Shown piece after piece: positions 33,255 to 43,180 of a stretch of 64,000 bases of DNA. The notes beneath the pieces were generated by a model. That model searched no databases. It was not told where the DNA came from and was given only the letters and a program-made list of their open reading frames with translations. Where the stretch lies: assembly GCF_030546575.1 (NCBI RefSeq), contig NZ_JAUOTN010000002.1, positions 434,001-498,000 on the forward strand, read 5' to 3'. How positions within the stretch are numbered: position 1 is the stretch's first letter; each line of letters opens with the position of its first letter. Source of the stretch: Pontibacter coccineus. Lineage in GTDB: Bacteria > Bacteroidota > Bacteroidia > Cytophagales > Hymenobacteraceae. A program made the translations under genes and the position numbers.

Positions 33255-35981
33255 ATGAACTACTGGCTCGTTATCGGTGTGTCGTTTTTCTACCTGGCTT
33301 TGCTTTTTGGGCTGGCCTGGTGGGCGGAAAGGCGTTCGGCAGCGGGCAGGAGTTTCGTGGGCAATCCCTACATCTATGCGCTCTCTATGGCCGTGTACTG
33401 CACCGCCTGGACCTATTACGGGTCGGTAGGAAGGGCCGCTACCACAGGTTTGGGTTATCTGGCCATTTACATCGGTCCAACGCTGATGGCCCCGCTCTGG
33501 TGGGTAGTGCTGCGCAAGATCATCCGCATTTGCAAGGTGCAGCGCATCACCACTATCGCCGACTTCATCTCGTCGCGCTACGGCAAAAATATTACGCTGG
33601 GCAGTATTGTCACCATCATCTGTGTGCTCGGCATTATACCTTACATCTCCATCCAGCTCAAGGCCATCGCCAGTAGTTTGGATATGCTCACAGGTATGGA
33701 CGAAGTAGGTCGAAGTCCGATGTTCGGCGATACGTCTTTCTACATCGCGCTGGGCTTAGGTTTGTTTACCATCGTGTATGGTACGCGGCACGTGGAGGCC
33801 ACCGAGCGACATGAAGGCATGGTGACGGCTATTGCCTTTGAATCACTCTTCAAACTGGTCATCTTTATCGTGGCGGGTGTTTTTGTGACCTATGGCGTGT
33901 TCAACGGCTTCGGCGACATCATGCAACAGGCTATGCGGCTGCCCGACTTCGAGCGGCTGATGACCTTTGACTCTGACAACGGCTTTTCGCAGTGGTTCTG
34001 GATGGTGGTGCTGTCCATGCTGGCGATTTTGTTCCTGCCGCGCCAGTTTCAGGTGGCCGTGGTCGAGAACGTGAACGAACAGCACCTCAACAAGGCCATG
34101 TGGCTCTTCCCGCTCTACCTGTTCGCCATCAACATCTTCGTGCTGCCCATCGCCTTTGGCGGCGACATCCTGTTCGGCAACGCAGGTATAGACGCCGACA
34201 TGTTTGTGCTGGCGATCCCTTTGCGTGAAGGCCAATCGATCCTCGCCTTGCTGGTATACCTGGGCGGATATTCTGCCGCGACAGGTATGGTGATTGTGGC
34301 GACCATCGCCCTGAGCGTGATGGTGAGCAACAACCTGGTGATGCCGCTCCTGGTAGGTATACCTGCCATCAAAAACCGCTACCAGAATCAGCTCACCAAG
34401 CTCTTGCTTTTCAGCCGCCGACTTGGCATTCTGGTGATTCTGTTGCTGGCCTACCTATACTACAAGGGTGTGGCGGAGTACTACTCGCTGGTGGAAGTCG
34501 GACTGGTGTCGTTTGCGGCAGTGGCGCAGTTCGCCCCGGCTATCATTGGCGGCATTTTCTGGAAAGAAGGTACCAGGAACGGAGCGCTGGCAGGTATAGT
34601 TGTCGGCGCAGCGGTCTGGTTCTATACCTTGGTGGTACCGTCGATGGTGGGGGTGGGCATGTTGCCGAATGCTATTCTGGAGCACGGTCCGCTAGGTATT
34701 TCGTGGCTCAAGCCTTTCGAGTTGTTCGGGCTGCAGGGCATGGACTACATCTCGCACGCCATGTTCTGGAGCATGTTTCTGAACGTGGGGCTCTACATCG
34801 GCGTGTCGCTGCTGAGCAGGCAAACGTCGCAGGAGCGTAACCAAGCCGAAGTGTTTGTGGACATCTTCAAGTACTCCACCATATTCGAAAGCTCCATCGT
34901 CTGGAAAGGCACGGCGTACATCCCGGACATTAAGTCACTGCTGGTGAACTTCCTGGGGGAGAAAAAAGCGGAGATGGCGATGAAAGCCTACAAGCGCAAA
35001 TACCCCGAGCCGGAAGATGAAACCGGCAAGGCCGACCCGAAACTGGTGACCTACGCAGAGAAGATCCTGTCTGGTGTCATCGGGTCCTCGTCGGCCCGCA
35101 TCATGGTGGCGTCGGTGGTGAAGGAGGAGGAAATCAGCATTGACGAAGTGCTCAACATCCTGAAAGAATCGCAGCAACTGATCTCGATCAATAACGAGTT
35201 GCGCCGCAAATCGATGGAACTGCGCCGCGCCACCGAGCAGCTCCGCAGCGCCAATGAGCGACTGAAGCAACTCGACGAACTCAAGGACGAATTCCTGTCC
35301 ACGGTCACGCACGAGCTGCGCACGCCGCTGACGTCCATTCGGGCACTTTCCGAAATTCTGTACGACAACCCCGAGATGGAGCGCGAGGATCAGGAGCATT
35401 TCCTCCATACCATCGTGAAGGAATCGGAGCGGCTGACGCGCCTGATCACGCATGTGCTGGATCTGGAGCGCTTCGAGTCGGGCAGGCAAAAGCTCAACCT
35501 CGGGCCGGTGCAGATCGAGGAGGTGGTGCGTGAATCGGTGCAGGCGCTGGAACAACTGGTGCAGGAGAAAAATATCGACCTGGTGGTGGATGTGCAACAC
35601 AACCTGCCCGCTATCAACGGCGACAAAGACCGCCTGATGCAGGTGCTGGTGAACCTGGTGTCCAACGCCATCAAATTTTGCCACCCGGAGCAGGGCCGTA
35701 TCATTGTGTCGGGCTACTACATCGATGGCGACATCAAAGTGAATGTGGTAGACAACGGCAAGGGCATTGACCCGGAGTTCCACAAACAGATATTCGACAA
35801 GTTTTACCAGGCGCAGAACCAGAACATCCGCAAGCCGGAGGGCAGTGGGCTGGGGCTGGCCATCAGCAAAAAAATAATTGAATCACACCAGGGGCGCATC
35901 TGGGTGGAGAGCGAAGCGGGCAAAGGGTCCCGGTTTTCGTTCGTGCTGCCGGTGAGAGTAAATGTGCCCGCAAACGTATAA
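33255..35981 (+). CDS. Sensor histidine kinase with N-terminal SSS transporter domain (CrbS/CbrA-like)
   Basis: 908 residues. Residues 1 to about 520 form a 13-helix sodium:solute symporter-like domain ([51 protein letters not shown]). A coiled coil (about 640-680) leads into HisKA with HELRTPLTS (His about 685) and a HATPase_c domain with [19 protein letters not shown]. There is no receiver domain; the response regulator is the next gene, 4 bp away. In Vibrio and Pseudomonas this architecture (CrbS) activates acs and acetate uptake, and here acs and a symporter are adjacent, supporting the same role. Confidence 0.92.
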   Translation: MNYWLVIGVSFFYLALLFGLAWWAERRSAAGRSFVGNPYIYALSMAVYCTAWTYYGSVGRAATTGLGYLAIYIGPTLMAPLWWVVLRKIIRICKVQRITTIADFISSRYGKNITLGSIVTIICVLGIIPYISIQLKAIASSLDMLTGMDEVGRSPMFGDTSFYIALGLGLFTIVYGTRHVEATERHEGMVTAIAFESLFKLVIFIVAGVFVTYGVFNGFGDIMQQAMRLPDFERLMTFDSDNGFSQWFWMVVLSMLAILFLPRQFQVAVVENVNEQHLNKAMWLFPLYLFAINIFVLPIAFGGDILFGNAGIDADMFVLAIPLREGQSILALLVYLGGYSAATGMVIVATIALSVMVSNNLVMPLLVGIPAIKNRYQNQLTKLLLFSRRLGILVILLLAYLYYKGVAEYYSLVEVGLVSFAAVAQFAPAIIGGIFWKEGTRNGALAGIVVGAAVWFYTLVVPSMVGVGMLPNAILEHGPLGISWLKPFELFGLQGMDYISHAMFWSMFLNVGLYIGVSLLSRQTSQERNQAEVFVDIFKYSTIFESSIVWKGTAYIPDIKSLLVNFLGEKKAEMAMKAYKRKYPEPEDETGKADPKLVTYAEKILSGVIGSSSARIMVASVVKEEEISIDEVLNILKESQQLISINNELRRKSMELRRATEQLRSANERLKQLDELKDEFLSTVTHELRTPLTSIRALSEILYDNPEMEREDQEHFLHTIVKESERLTRLITHVLDLERFESGRQKLNLGPVQIEEVVRESVQALEQLVQEKNIDLVVDVQHNLPAINGDKDRLMQVLVNLVSNAIKFCHPEQGRIIVSGYYIDGDIKVNVVDNGKGIDPEFHKQIFDKFYQAQNQNIRKPEGSGLGLAISKKIIESHQGRIWVESEAGKGSRFSFVLPVRVNVPANV

Positions 35982-35985
35982 AACT

Positions 35986-36366
35986 ATGAGTGCCAAAGAG
36001 AAATTGAAGGTGTTGGTCGTGGATGATGAACCAAGTATCCTGATGCCGCTGGAATTTTTGATGCGCAAGAACGGCTACCAGGTTTACATTGCCCGCAACG
36101 GTACCGAGGCCATGGAGAGTGTGGACAAGGAGCGCCCCGATGTGGTGTTGCTCGACATTATGATGCCCGACGTGGATGGCTATGAAGTATGCCGGCACAT
36201 ACGGGGGCAAGAGATTATGAACGGGGCCAAAGTAATCTTCATGAGTGCCAAGACCAAGGACGCCGACATCAAAAAAGGCTACGACGTGGGGGCGGACCTG
36301 TACATCCCGAAGCCCTTTTCAACGCGCTTCCTGATGGAGAAGATAAAAGAGCTGACACAGCGTTGA
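35986..36366 (+). CDS. Single-domain response regulator
   Basis: 126 residues from ATG 35986 (MSAKEKLKVLVVDDEPSILM). CheY-like: acidic pair D13-D14, phospho-acceptor D57 in VVLLDIMMPDVDG, Ser/Thr switch in VIFMSAKTKD and Lys in YIPKPF. It has no output domain, unlike CrbR, which carries a LuxR HTH; it may signal to another protein, possibly the InsA-like DNA-binding protein at 28021 or the CBS/DUF294 protein at 41255. Starts 4 bp after the kinase stop. Confidence 0.93.
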   Translation: MSAKEKLKVLVVDDEPSILMPLEFLMRKNGYQVYIARNGTEAMESVDKERPDVVLLDIMMPDVDGYEVCRHIRGQEIMNGAKVIFMSAKTKDADIKKGYDVGADLYIPKPFSTRFLMEKIKELTQR

Positions 36367-36371
36367 GTGGC

Positions 36372-36845
36372 ATGCAAAAGCTAAAACCAAGTCAATTTGA
36401 AGCGGTGTTTTTAGACTCCTTTGATACTTTCAAGGTGTTTGATCATCTGACGGCACAAGAAATAGGACGAAACCTGCCCATGGCTCCAAAAACGATTTGG
36501 CAGATCTTAAATCACCTGATCGCTTGGTAGGATCATCACCTGCTGCAGCTACAGAACACTGAAAACGAGGTTGGAATAAATGAAAAAATGACCTGGATAG
36601 AAGAGGAGCAATGTGGTAGCCAGGAAAGATTAGATGAAGCTGTGGCAAAGTTTGAGAACCAACTTGAACGGATAAAAGAGGAAATCTCAATGCTCGGTTT
36701 GAAAGACACGGAATCGCAGAAAAAACTGAAGGTTGTACAGGATTTGTCTGTCTACCTATCATTTCATATTGGCGAAATAATTTTAATGAGGCGAATGAGG
36801 GGCAATTATCCATTGCCGCATCAGATGAAGGAATTTTTAGGTTAG
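36372..36845 (+). pseudogene. DinB-like (four-helix) protein with in-frame amber codon
   Basis: A single frame from ATG 36372 to TAG 36843-36845 is interrupted by one TAG at 36528-36530. Upstream it reads MQKLKPSQFEAVFLDSFDTF through QILNHLIAW; downstream DHHLLQLQ, then MTWIEEEQCGSQERLDEAV and SFHIGEIILMRRMRGNYPLP. The His positions before and after the stop fit the metal-binding triad of the DinB/YfiT-like fold. The broken codon is one transition from CAG (Gln). Total 157 codons. It starts 5 bp after the response regulator. Confidence 0.75.
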
Positions 36846-36940
36846 ACGTGAAATGAAATTCCGCTGACCCAGTACGTGGGCAAAACTTTGGCTATACCCT
36901 GTTAAGCTCAATTGGTAACACCGAAAAAGAACGTGGAGAT

Positions 36941-38810
36941 ATGGAAACAGTAACTCAAACCAACAGCTCGTATGCCGGGGCCTACGAACGAAGTATAAGC
37001 GATCCGGAAGGCTTCTGGGGCGAACAGGCGCGGCAGATTGCCTGGTTCGAAGAACCCAGGCAAATCCTGACCACCGACGAGAATGGCTTCTACCGCTGGT
37101 TTGCCGGTGGCAAGCTCAACACAGCCTATCTGGCGCTGGACTACCACGTGGAGAACGGCCGCGCCGACCAGACCGCCCTGATTTATGATTCGCCTGTAAC
37201 CAACACCATCCGCAAGTACAGCTACCGCGAGTTCCGCGACATGATAGCCCAATTTGCCGGTTATACCTGAGGCGGTGGTGGCCATGCTGGCCTGCGCCCG
37301 ACTGGGTGCCATTCACTCGGTGGTGTTCGGTGGCTTTGCGCCGCACGAGCTCACGGTGCGTATTGACGACGCGCGTCCGAAGGTGGTTATCTCCGCTTCC
37401 TGCGGCATTGAGTTCGACAAGTACATACCGTACAAACCCTTGCTCGACAAAGCCCTGAACGACAGCAAGCACAAGCCGAAACATACCATCATTTTGCAGC
37501 GCCCTTACGTGGAGGCCGACATGCAGCCTGGCCGCGACCTGGACTACGTGGATGTATTGCAGAAAGCACAACCTGTGGATCCGGTGCCGGTAGATGCGCA
37601 CGACCCGCTCTACGTGCTTTATACCTCGGGCACCACCGGCAAACCCAAAGGCATTGTGCGCGACAACGGCGGCCATGCCGTGGCGCTCAAATACAGCATG
37701 AAAGCCGTGTACGGCGTTGATCCTGGGGATGTATTCTGGGCGGCCTCGGATGTGGGTTGGGCTGTGGGACACTCATACCTGGTATACGCTCCGCTCATCC
37801 ATGGCTGCACCACGGTGCTCTTCGAAGGCAAACCGGTGCGCACCCCGGATGCCGGCACGTTCTGGCGCATCATCATGCAGCACGACGTGAAGGTGCTTTT
37901 CACTGCTCCAACCGCCATCCGCGCCATCAAGAAAGAAGACCCGAATGGCATAGAGAAGATTAAGTACGACCTGCCCTCGCTCAAGTACCTGTTTCTGGCC
38001 GGAGAGCGCTGGGACCCTGCCACCTATTACTGGGCCAAGGATTTGCTGCGCATACCGGTGGTCGACCATTGGTGGCAAACCGAATCGGGTTGGCCGATGG
38101 TGGCCAACATGGTGGGCTACGGTCTGAAACCAGCCAAACCGGGCTCTGCAGGCTTGCCGGTCTGCGGGTATAAAGTGGAGATTCTGGGCGAGGAAGGGCA
38201 GGGGCTTATACCTGCGCAGGAGGGATATGTGGCCGTGAAGCTGCCGTTGCCTCCGGGCTGCCTGCCCACCTTGTGGGAAGACAACGATCGCTTCTACAAA
38301 TCCTATCTCGACCGCTTTCCGGGCTATTACATGACCGGCGATGGCGGATATATGGACGAAGAAGGCTATATTTATATCATGGGACGCATTGACGATGTCA
38401 TCAACGTGTCCGGTCACCGCCTCTCAACCGGAGAGATGGAAGAGATGGTTGCCTCGCATCCCGCCGTAGCCGAGTGCGCCGTGGTAGGTATAGCCGACGA
38501 CCTGCGTGGCCAGCGCCCCATCGGTTTGGTCGTGCTCAAAGACGGGCAAACCATCGGTGAACAGCGGATTGAGCAGGAGCTGATTTCCTTGATTCGGGAG
38601 AAGATCGGCGCCGTTGCTTACTTCCGCAACGCCATTATTGTGAAGCGATTGCCCAAAACACGCTCTGGCAAGATTCTCCGCAAGATACTGCGCAACATTG
38701 CCGACGGGGTGCACTACGCTATACCTTCCACCATCGACGATCCGGCAATACTGACCGAGATTCACAATGACCTGAGGGATCGGAAGATCGGGAATGCGTT
38801 TTTGGAGTGA
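36941..38810 (+). pseudogene. prpE: Propionyl-CoA synthetase, frameshifted by a deletion of about 56 bp
   Basis: Frame 1 (36941-37270) runs from METVTQTNSSYAGAYERSIS to REFRDMIAQFAGYT and stops; frame 2 resumes at about 37263 with IPEAVVAMLACARLGAIHSV and continues to the synthetase C-terminus (LPKTRSGKILRKILRNIADG). Aligned to the intact acs at 39041 (QFANVLKKNGAKKGDRICIY then MPMIPE), 19 residues are represented by 1 nt, a loss of about 56 bp. The joint reads GGTTATACCTGAG, containing TATACCT. Features such as DVFWAASDVGWAVGHSYLVY and TPDAGTFWRIIMQHDVKVLF identify PrpE rather than Acs. As written it would not give a functional enzyme. Confidence 0.88.
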
Positions 38811-38868
38811 GTTACCCTGAAAACTCGGCAAGGAGCATGCTACAAGCGCCCTCGCGGCAGGGACAAAA

Positions 38869-38916
38869 AGCGGCCAGAGTCCGCCCGATAGCGCACACTC
38901 GCGGGACGCGAGCGAG
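38869..38916. repeat. Family A REP-like element, inverted half copy
   Basis: 48 nt, 43 of them identical to the complement of 32866-32913, including the terminal hairpin CTCGCG-GGA-CGCGAG. It lacks the internal hairpins of the longer copy. Located in the prpE-acs spacer. Confidence 0.75.
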
Positions 38917-38932
38917 ATTAATATAATTAACA

Positions 38933-38969
38933 CTTGTAGGGACAGGTCGCGGCCTGTCTGAATCGTGCA
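38933..38969. repeat. REP-like palindrome, family B copy 2
   Basis: Hairpin GACAGGTC-GC-GGCCTGTC followed by GAATCGTGCA, related to 26353-26389 with paired changes in the stem. The final AATCGTGCA word recurs about 20 bp further on. Confidence 0.6.
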
Positions 38970-39040
38970 TCCATCACAGTAGAAATCGTGCACCAGTTAC
39001 TATAGAACTAAACCTTAATCACCAATAACAAACCGATACA

Positions 39041-40939
39041 ATGCCTAACAATCAAATCAAAACTTATCAGGAATACGAAGAGGCCTATAAGCGCAGTGTG
39101 GAGGACCCGGAAGGATTCTGGTCCGATATAGCGAGCACCTTTACATGGCGAAAAAAATGGAACACCACGCTGGAGTGGAACTTCGAGGAGCCGGACATCA
39201 AATGGTTTAAGGGCGGCAGGCTGAACATCACCGAAAACTGCCTGGACCGCCACCTGAAGACCCGCGGCAACAAACTGGCCCTGATCTGGGAGCCAAACGA
39301 CCCGAAGGAGAGATTTGTGCGCTATACCTACCGCGAACTGCACGAGAAGGTATGCCAGTTCGCCAACGTGCTCAAAAAGAACGGTGCCAAGAAAGGCGAC
39401 CGCATCTGTATCTACATGCCGATGATCCCGGAATTGGCCTTCGCTGTGTTGGCCTGTGCCCGCATCGGTGCCATCCACTCGGTAGTATTTGCCGGATTCT
39501 CTGCCGTGGCGATGGCCGACCGCATCAACGACGCGCAGTGCAGCATGGTATTGACTTCAGACGGTCTTAACCGCGGCGCGAAACAGATTCCGGTGAAGCG
39601 TGTAGTAGACGAAGCTTTGGAGCGTTGCTATTCTGTTAAGAAAGTGATTGTGGTGGAGCGTCTGGGTTGGGCCGTGAACATGGTCGAAGGCCGCGATGTG
39701 TGGTACCACGACGAAGTGCAGGGCGTGAGCAAAGACTGTCCGGCCGAGGAAATGGACTCTGAAGACATGCTCTTCATCCTGTATACCTCCGGCTCCACGG
39801 GCAAGCCCAAAGGCGTGGTGCATACCTGCGGGGGCTATATGGTCTACGCCCAGTACAGCTTCAGCAATGTGTTCCAGGTACAGGAAAACGATATTTACTG
39901 GTGCACCGCCGACATCGGCTGGATCACCGGCCATACCTATCTGCTCTACGGTCCGCTCTTGGCAGGCTCTACTTCGCTGATGTTCGAAGGCGTGCCTAGT
40001 TACCCGGACATGGGCCGTTTCTGGCAGGTGGTCGATAAGTTTGGCGTGAACATATTCTACACCGCCCCAACTGCGATCCGATCCCTGATGGGCGGTGATA
40101 TTGACGATGTGTTGTCCTACAGCCTTGACTCGCTTAAAGTACTGGGCTCGGTGGGAGAACCAATCAACGAAGAGGCCTGGCACTGGTACCACACCCACGT
40201 GGGCAAGGAACGTTGTCCGCTGGTGGATACCTGGTGGCAGACCGAAACCGGTGGCATCATGATATCCTCAATAGCCAATGTAACGCCCATCAAGCCTGCC
40301 CACGCGGCTTACCCGCTGCCTGGCATACAGCCAATACTGGTGGATGCCGAGGGCAAGGAAATAACCGAGAACGAAGTGGAAGGCTACCTCTGCATGAAGT
40401 TTCCGTGGCCAGGCATCATCCGTACCACCTACGGCGACCACGAACGCGCCCGCCTGAGCTACTTCTCCACCTACAAAGGCCTGTACTTCACCGGCGACGG
40501 TGCCAAGCGTGACAAAGATGGTTTATACCGCATCATTGGCCGCGTGGACGATGTGATCAACGTGTCCGGCCACCGTTTTGGTACGGCTGAGATCGAAGAT
40601 GCCATCAACCACAACGAACACGTGGTAGAGTCCGCAGTGGTGGGCTATCCGCATGACGTGAAAGGACAGGGCATCTACGCCTTTGTGATATGTAAAGAGG
40701 TGCCGGAGCGCGAGGATTACCTGCGTGCCGAGATCATCGAAACGGTAGTGGAGAAGATCGGAAAGATTGCCAAGCCGGACAAGATTCAGATCGTGAGTGG
40801 CCTGCCCAAGACCCGCTCCGGTAAGATCATGCGCCGCATCCTGCGCAAAGTGGCCGAGGGCGATACCTCCAATCTGGGCGATACCTCTACCTTGCTCGAT
40901 CCGGATGTAGTGGACGAAATCAAAGCGGGTGCTTTGTAA
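39041..40939 (+). CDS. acs: Acetyl-CoA synthetase
   Basis: 632 residues. N-terminal YEEAYKRSVEDPEGFWSDIA, adenylation core motifs YTSGSTGKPKGVVHT and DTWWQTETGGIM, then GDGAKRDKDGLYRIIGRVDD and the mobile C-terminal LPKTRSGKIMRRILRK, whose Lys is both catalytic and the usual acetylation site. It activates acetate to acetyl-CoA with ATP in the cytoplasm. It is intact and follows the broken prpE; the two share the fold but differ throughout. Probably controlled by the transporter-type sensor kinase upstream. Followed by a terminator at 40973-41002. Confidence 0.95.
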   Translation: MPNNQIKTYQEYEEAYKRSVEDPEGFWSDIASTFTWRKKWNTTLEWNFEEPDIKWFKGGRLNITENCLDRHLKTRGNKLALIWEPNDPKERFVRYTYRELHEKVCQFANVLKKNGAKKGDRICIYMPMIPELAFAVLACARIGAIHSVVFAGFSAVAMADRINDAQCSMVLTSDGLNRGAKQIPVKRVVDEALERCYSVKKVIVVERLGWAVNMVEGRDVWYHDEVQGVSKDCPAEEMDSEDMLFILYTSGSTGKPKGVVHTCGGYMVYAQYSFSNVFQVQENDIYWCTADIGWITGHTYLLYGPLLAGSTSLMFEGVPSYPDMGRFWQVVDKFGVNIFYTAPTAIRSLMGGDIDDVLSYSLDSLKVLGSVGEPINEEAWHWYHTHVGKERCPLVDTWWQTETGGIMISSIANVTPIKPAHAAYPLPGIQPILVDAEGKEITENEVEGYLCMKFPWPGIIRTTYGDHERARLSYFSTYKGLYFTGDGAKRDKDGLYRIIGRVDDVINVSGHRFGTAEIEDAINHNEHVVESAVVGYPHDVKGQGIYAFVICKEVPEREDYLRAEIIETVVEKIGKIAKPDKIQIVSGLPKTRSGKIMRRILRKVAEGDTSNLGDTSTLLDPDVVDEIKAGAL

Positions 40940-41254
40940 GTTTTTTTAATTGATAAGTTTAGTTGAATGCGTAAAGTCCTGCGGCGTTTGTTGCAGGACT
41001 TTTGCGTTTAGCAGTAGTGCGTTTACCAGCAGATTGTAATTACCGCAAGGGTAGCATCAGCGCAACTGGTTATGGTGCATCAACCCAGTTTGTAACTGTC
41101 TTGGGTAGAGTTTTTAGGTATAGGTGACCCGGTATCTGCGAAAATCCTGTTAATCTTGGGGGTAGGAGCCCTCTTTAAAATCCTGAAAATCCTGATTCAG
41201 ACAATTGCAATCCTGTCTTCATAACCGTAACTTCAACAGGTATAAGCCCCTGCT
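40940..41254. other. 315-bp spacer between acs and the CBS/DUF294 gene
   Basis: Contains the acs terminator (40973-41002), four AATCCTG words (41152-41214; AAAATCCTG three times, the middle two adjacent), which are common in Bacteroidota spacers, and two iterated motif copies near 41118 and 41240. No ORF. Confidence 0.7.
40973..41002 (+). terminator. Rho-independent terminator of acs
   Basis: AAAGTCCTGC (40973-40982) and its exact complement (40993-41002), 10-nt loop, T-rich end. The A-tract on the left could let it also work in reverse. Confidence 0.85.
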
Positions 41255-43180
41255 ATGAAGCCCTCCAACGTCATACAAGAACGCGTTTATGAGTTTCTGA
41301 ATACCTACCCGCCCTTCAACTTGGTAGACCCGGAAAAGCTGCGGGCTTTGGCCCGGCAGGTGCGGGTGCTATACCTGGAGCCGGAGCAGGTGCTCTTCTC
41401 TCAGGGCGATGCGGCGCACGAGCACTTCTACGTCGTGCGGCAGGGCTCTGTCAGGTTGGAGCAGCAGACAGAAAGCGGCAACCCGAAGTTGCTCGATGTG
41501 TGCGACGAAGGAGATGTGTTTGGGGTGCGGGCGCTGATCGCCAAAAAGAATTACTCTTCCACAGCTACCGCTGCCGAGGAGTCGCTGGTATACGCTATAC
41601 CTATCGTGGCTTTCGAACCCATCCTGACGGAGAATCCGCAGGTGGCCCTATACTTCGCGGCAGGGCAGCCGGTGCAGAACCCCACCTTGCGCGATGCGCA
41701 AAAAGCACGGATTGGACTGAGCACCATTGCGCCTTCTTCCATACCCCTGCACCTCGAAGACGCCCTGAAGATCGATACGGCTAAAAGCATTGTAGCTTGT
41801 CCGCCCGATACGTCCATCCGCCTGGCCGCCCAAATGATGAGCGATAAGGATTCGAGCTTTATGATGGTGGTGGACGCCGAAGGACGACCTTTGGGTATTC
41901 TGACCGACACCGACCTGCGGCGTCAGGTAGTGGCGGGGTACGTGGCAATTGATGATCCGGTGAAGGTGATTATGTCGTCTCCGGTGATTACGACGGTGCC
42001 CAATCCGCCCATGGCCGATGCGCTCATCCACATGATCCGGAACAAGGTGAAGCACCTGTGCGTGACCACGGACGGCACTGTGAACTCCAAAGCATTGGGT
42101 GTGCTGACCGAGCATGACTTGTTGTTGGCGCAGGGCAACAACCCGGCCGTGCTGATCTCTGAGATCCGACAGACCCGCGACATTGCCTCGCTGCCAGGTA
42201 TACGCGACCGCGCCGAGGAGCTTTTGCTGAAGTACCTCGAACAGGAAGTGAGCATTTCGTTCATCGCCAACATCATTACCGAAATTAATGACGCTATTAT
42301 TGTACGGGCGCTGCAGCATGCTGAGAAGGAGCTGGGTGAGCCGCCGGTGCACTATTGCTGGCTCTCACTGGGAAGCGAAGGACGTGAAGAGCAGCTCCTG
42401 CGTACCGACCAGGACAATGCCCTCGTGTTCGAAGACAAGAACATCGCGCTGGAGAAGGAATATCAGGACTACTTTGTGAAATTAGCTGCTATTGTACGCG
42501 ACATCATGGTGCAATGCGGCTTCGAGAAGTGTCCCGCCGATATGATGGCCAGCAACCCGAAGTGGTGCCAGCCGCTGCATACCTGGAAACAGTACTTCTA
42601 CAACTGGATACACGAGCCGACCGAGGAGGCGCTCATGCATACCTCCATTTTCTACGACTACCGCCCCGTGTACGGCGACTTCAGTTTGAGTCGGCAGCTC
42701 ACAGACTACATCTACGCCAACATCCAGCAGGAGCGCATTTTCCTCCCTTTTCTGGCCAAGCACGCCTTGCAGAGTCCGCCGCCGCTCAGCTTTTTCCGCA
42801 ACTTTATTGTGGAGCGGGGAGGGGAGCACAAAGACCAGTTCGACATCAAATTGCGCGCTATGACACCATTGGTGGATGCTGCCCGGGTGCTGACGCTCGA
42901 TAACCGCATCGCCGGGCAGAACAATACCTTTAAACGCTTCGAGAAGCTGGCCGAACTGGAGCCGCAAAATGCCGAGCTCTACCGTGAAGCGGCCATGGCC
43001 TACGAGATCATGATGCGCTTCCGGGCATTAAACGGCTTGCGCAACAAAAACTCGGGCCGTTACCTTAATCCTGACCAGCTCAACAAACTGGAGCGGCAAA
43101 TGCTGCGCAGCACCTTCAAACCCATCAGCGACATACAGGAACTTCTGCAGGTGCGCTTCCAGCTTAACTACCTCGGCTAA
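41255..43180 (+). CDS. Cyclic-nucleotide-binding / CBS / DUF294 nucleotidyltransferase-like protein
   Basis: 641 residues, four parts: a cNMP-binding domain (about 15-125, FSQGDAAHEHFYVVRQGSVR), a CBS pair (about 175-300, MMSDKDSSFMMVVDAEGRPL and VLTEHDLLLAQG), a DUF294 nucleotidyltransferase domain with LGSEGREEQLLRTDQDNAL (about residues 370-388, GS and DxD metal motif) and a DUF294_C helical domain to the end. Soluble and probably a sensor coupling nucleotide binding to transfer of a nucleotidyl group. Such proteins often sit with acs, an SSS symporter and an epsilon-like exonuclease in Proteobacteria and Bacteroidota, as here. Confidence 0.92.
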   Translation: MKPSNVIQERVYEFLNTYPPFNLVDPEKLRALARQVRVLYLEPEQVLFSQGDAAHEHFYVVRQGSVRLEQQTESGNPKLLDVCDEGDVFGVRALIAKKNYSSTATAAEESLVYAIPIVAFEPILTENPQVALYFAAGQPVQNPTLRDAQKARIGLSTIAPSSIPLHLEDALKIDTAKSIVACPPDTSIRLAAQMMSDKDSSFMMVVDAEGRPLGILTDTDLRRQVVAGYVAIDDPVKVIMSSPVITTVPNPPMADALIHMIRNKVKHLCVTTDGTVNSKALGVLTEHDLLLAQGNNPAVLISEIRQTRDIASLPGIRDRAEELLLKYLEQEVSISFIANIITEINDAIIVRALQHAEKELGEPPVHYCWLSLGSEGREEQLLRTDQDNALVFEDKNIALEKEYQDYFVKLAAIVRDIMVQCGFEKCPADMMASNPKWCQPLHTWKQYFYNWIHEPTEEALMHTSIFYDYRPVYGDFSLSRQLTDYIYANIQQERIFLPFLAKHALQSPPPLSFFRNFIVERGGEHKDQFDIKLRAMTPLVDAARVLTLDNRIAGQNNTFKRFEKLAELEPQNAELYREAAMAYEIMMRFRALNGLRNKNSGRYLNPDQLNKLERQMLRSTFKPISDIQELLQVRFQLNYLG

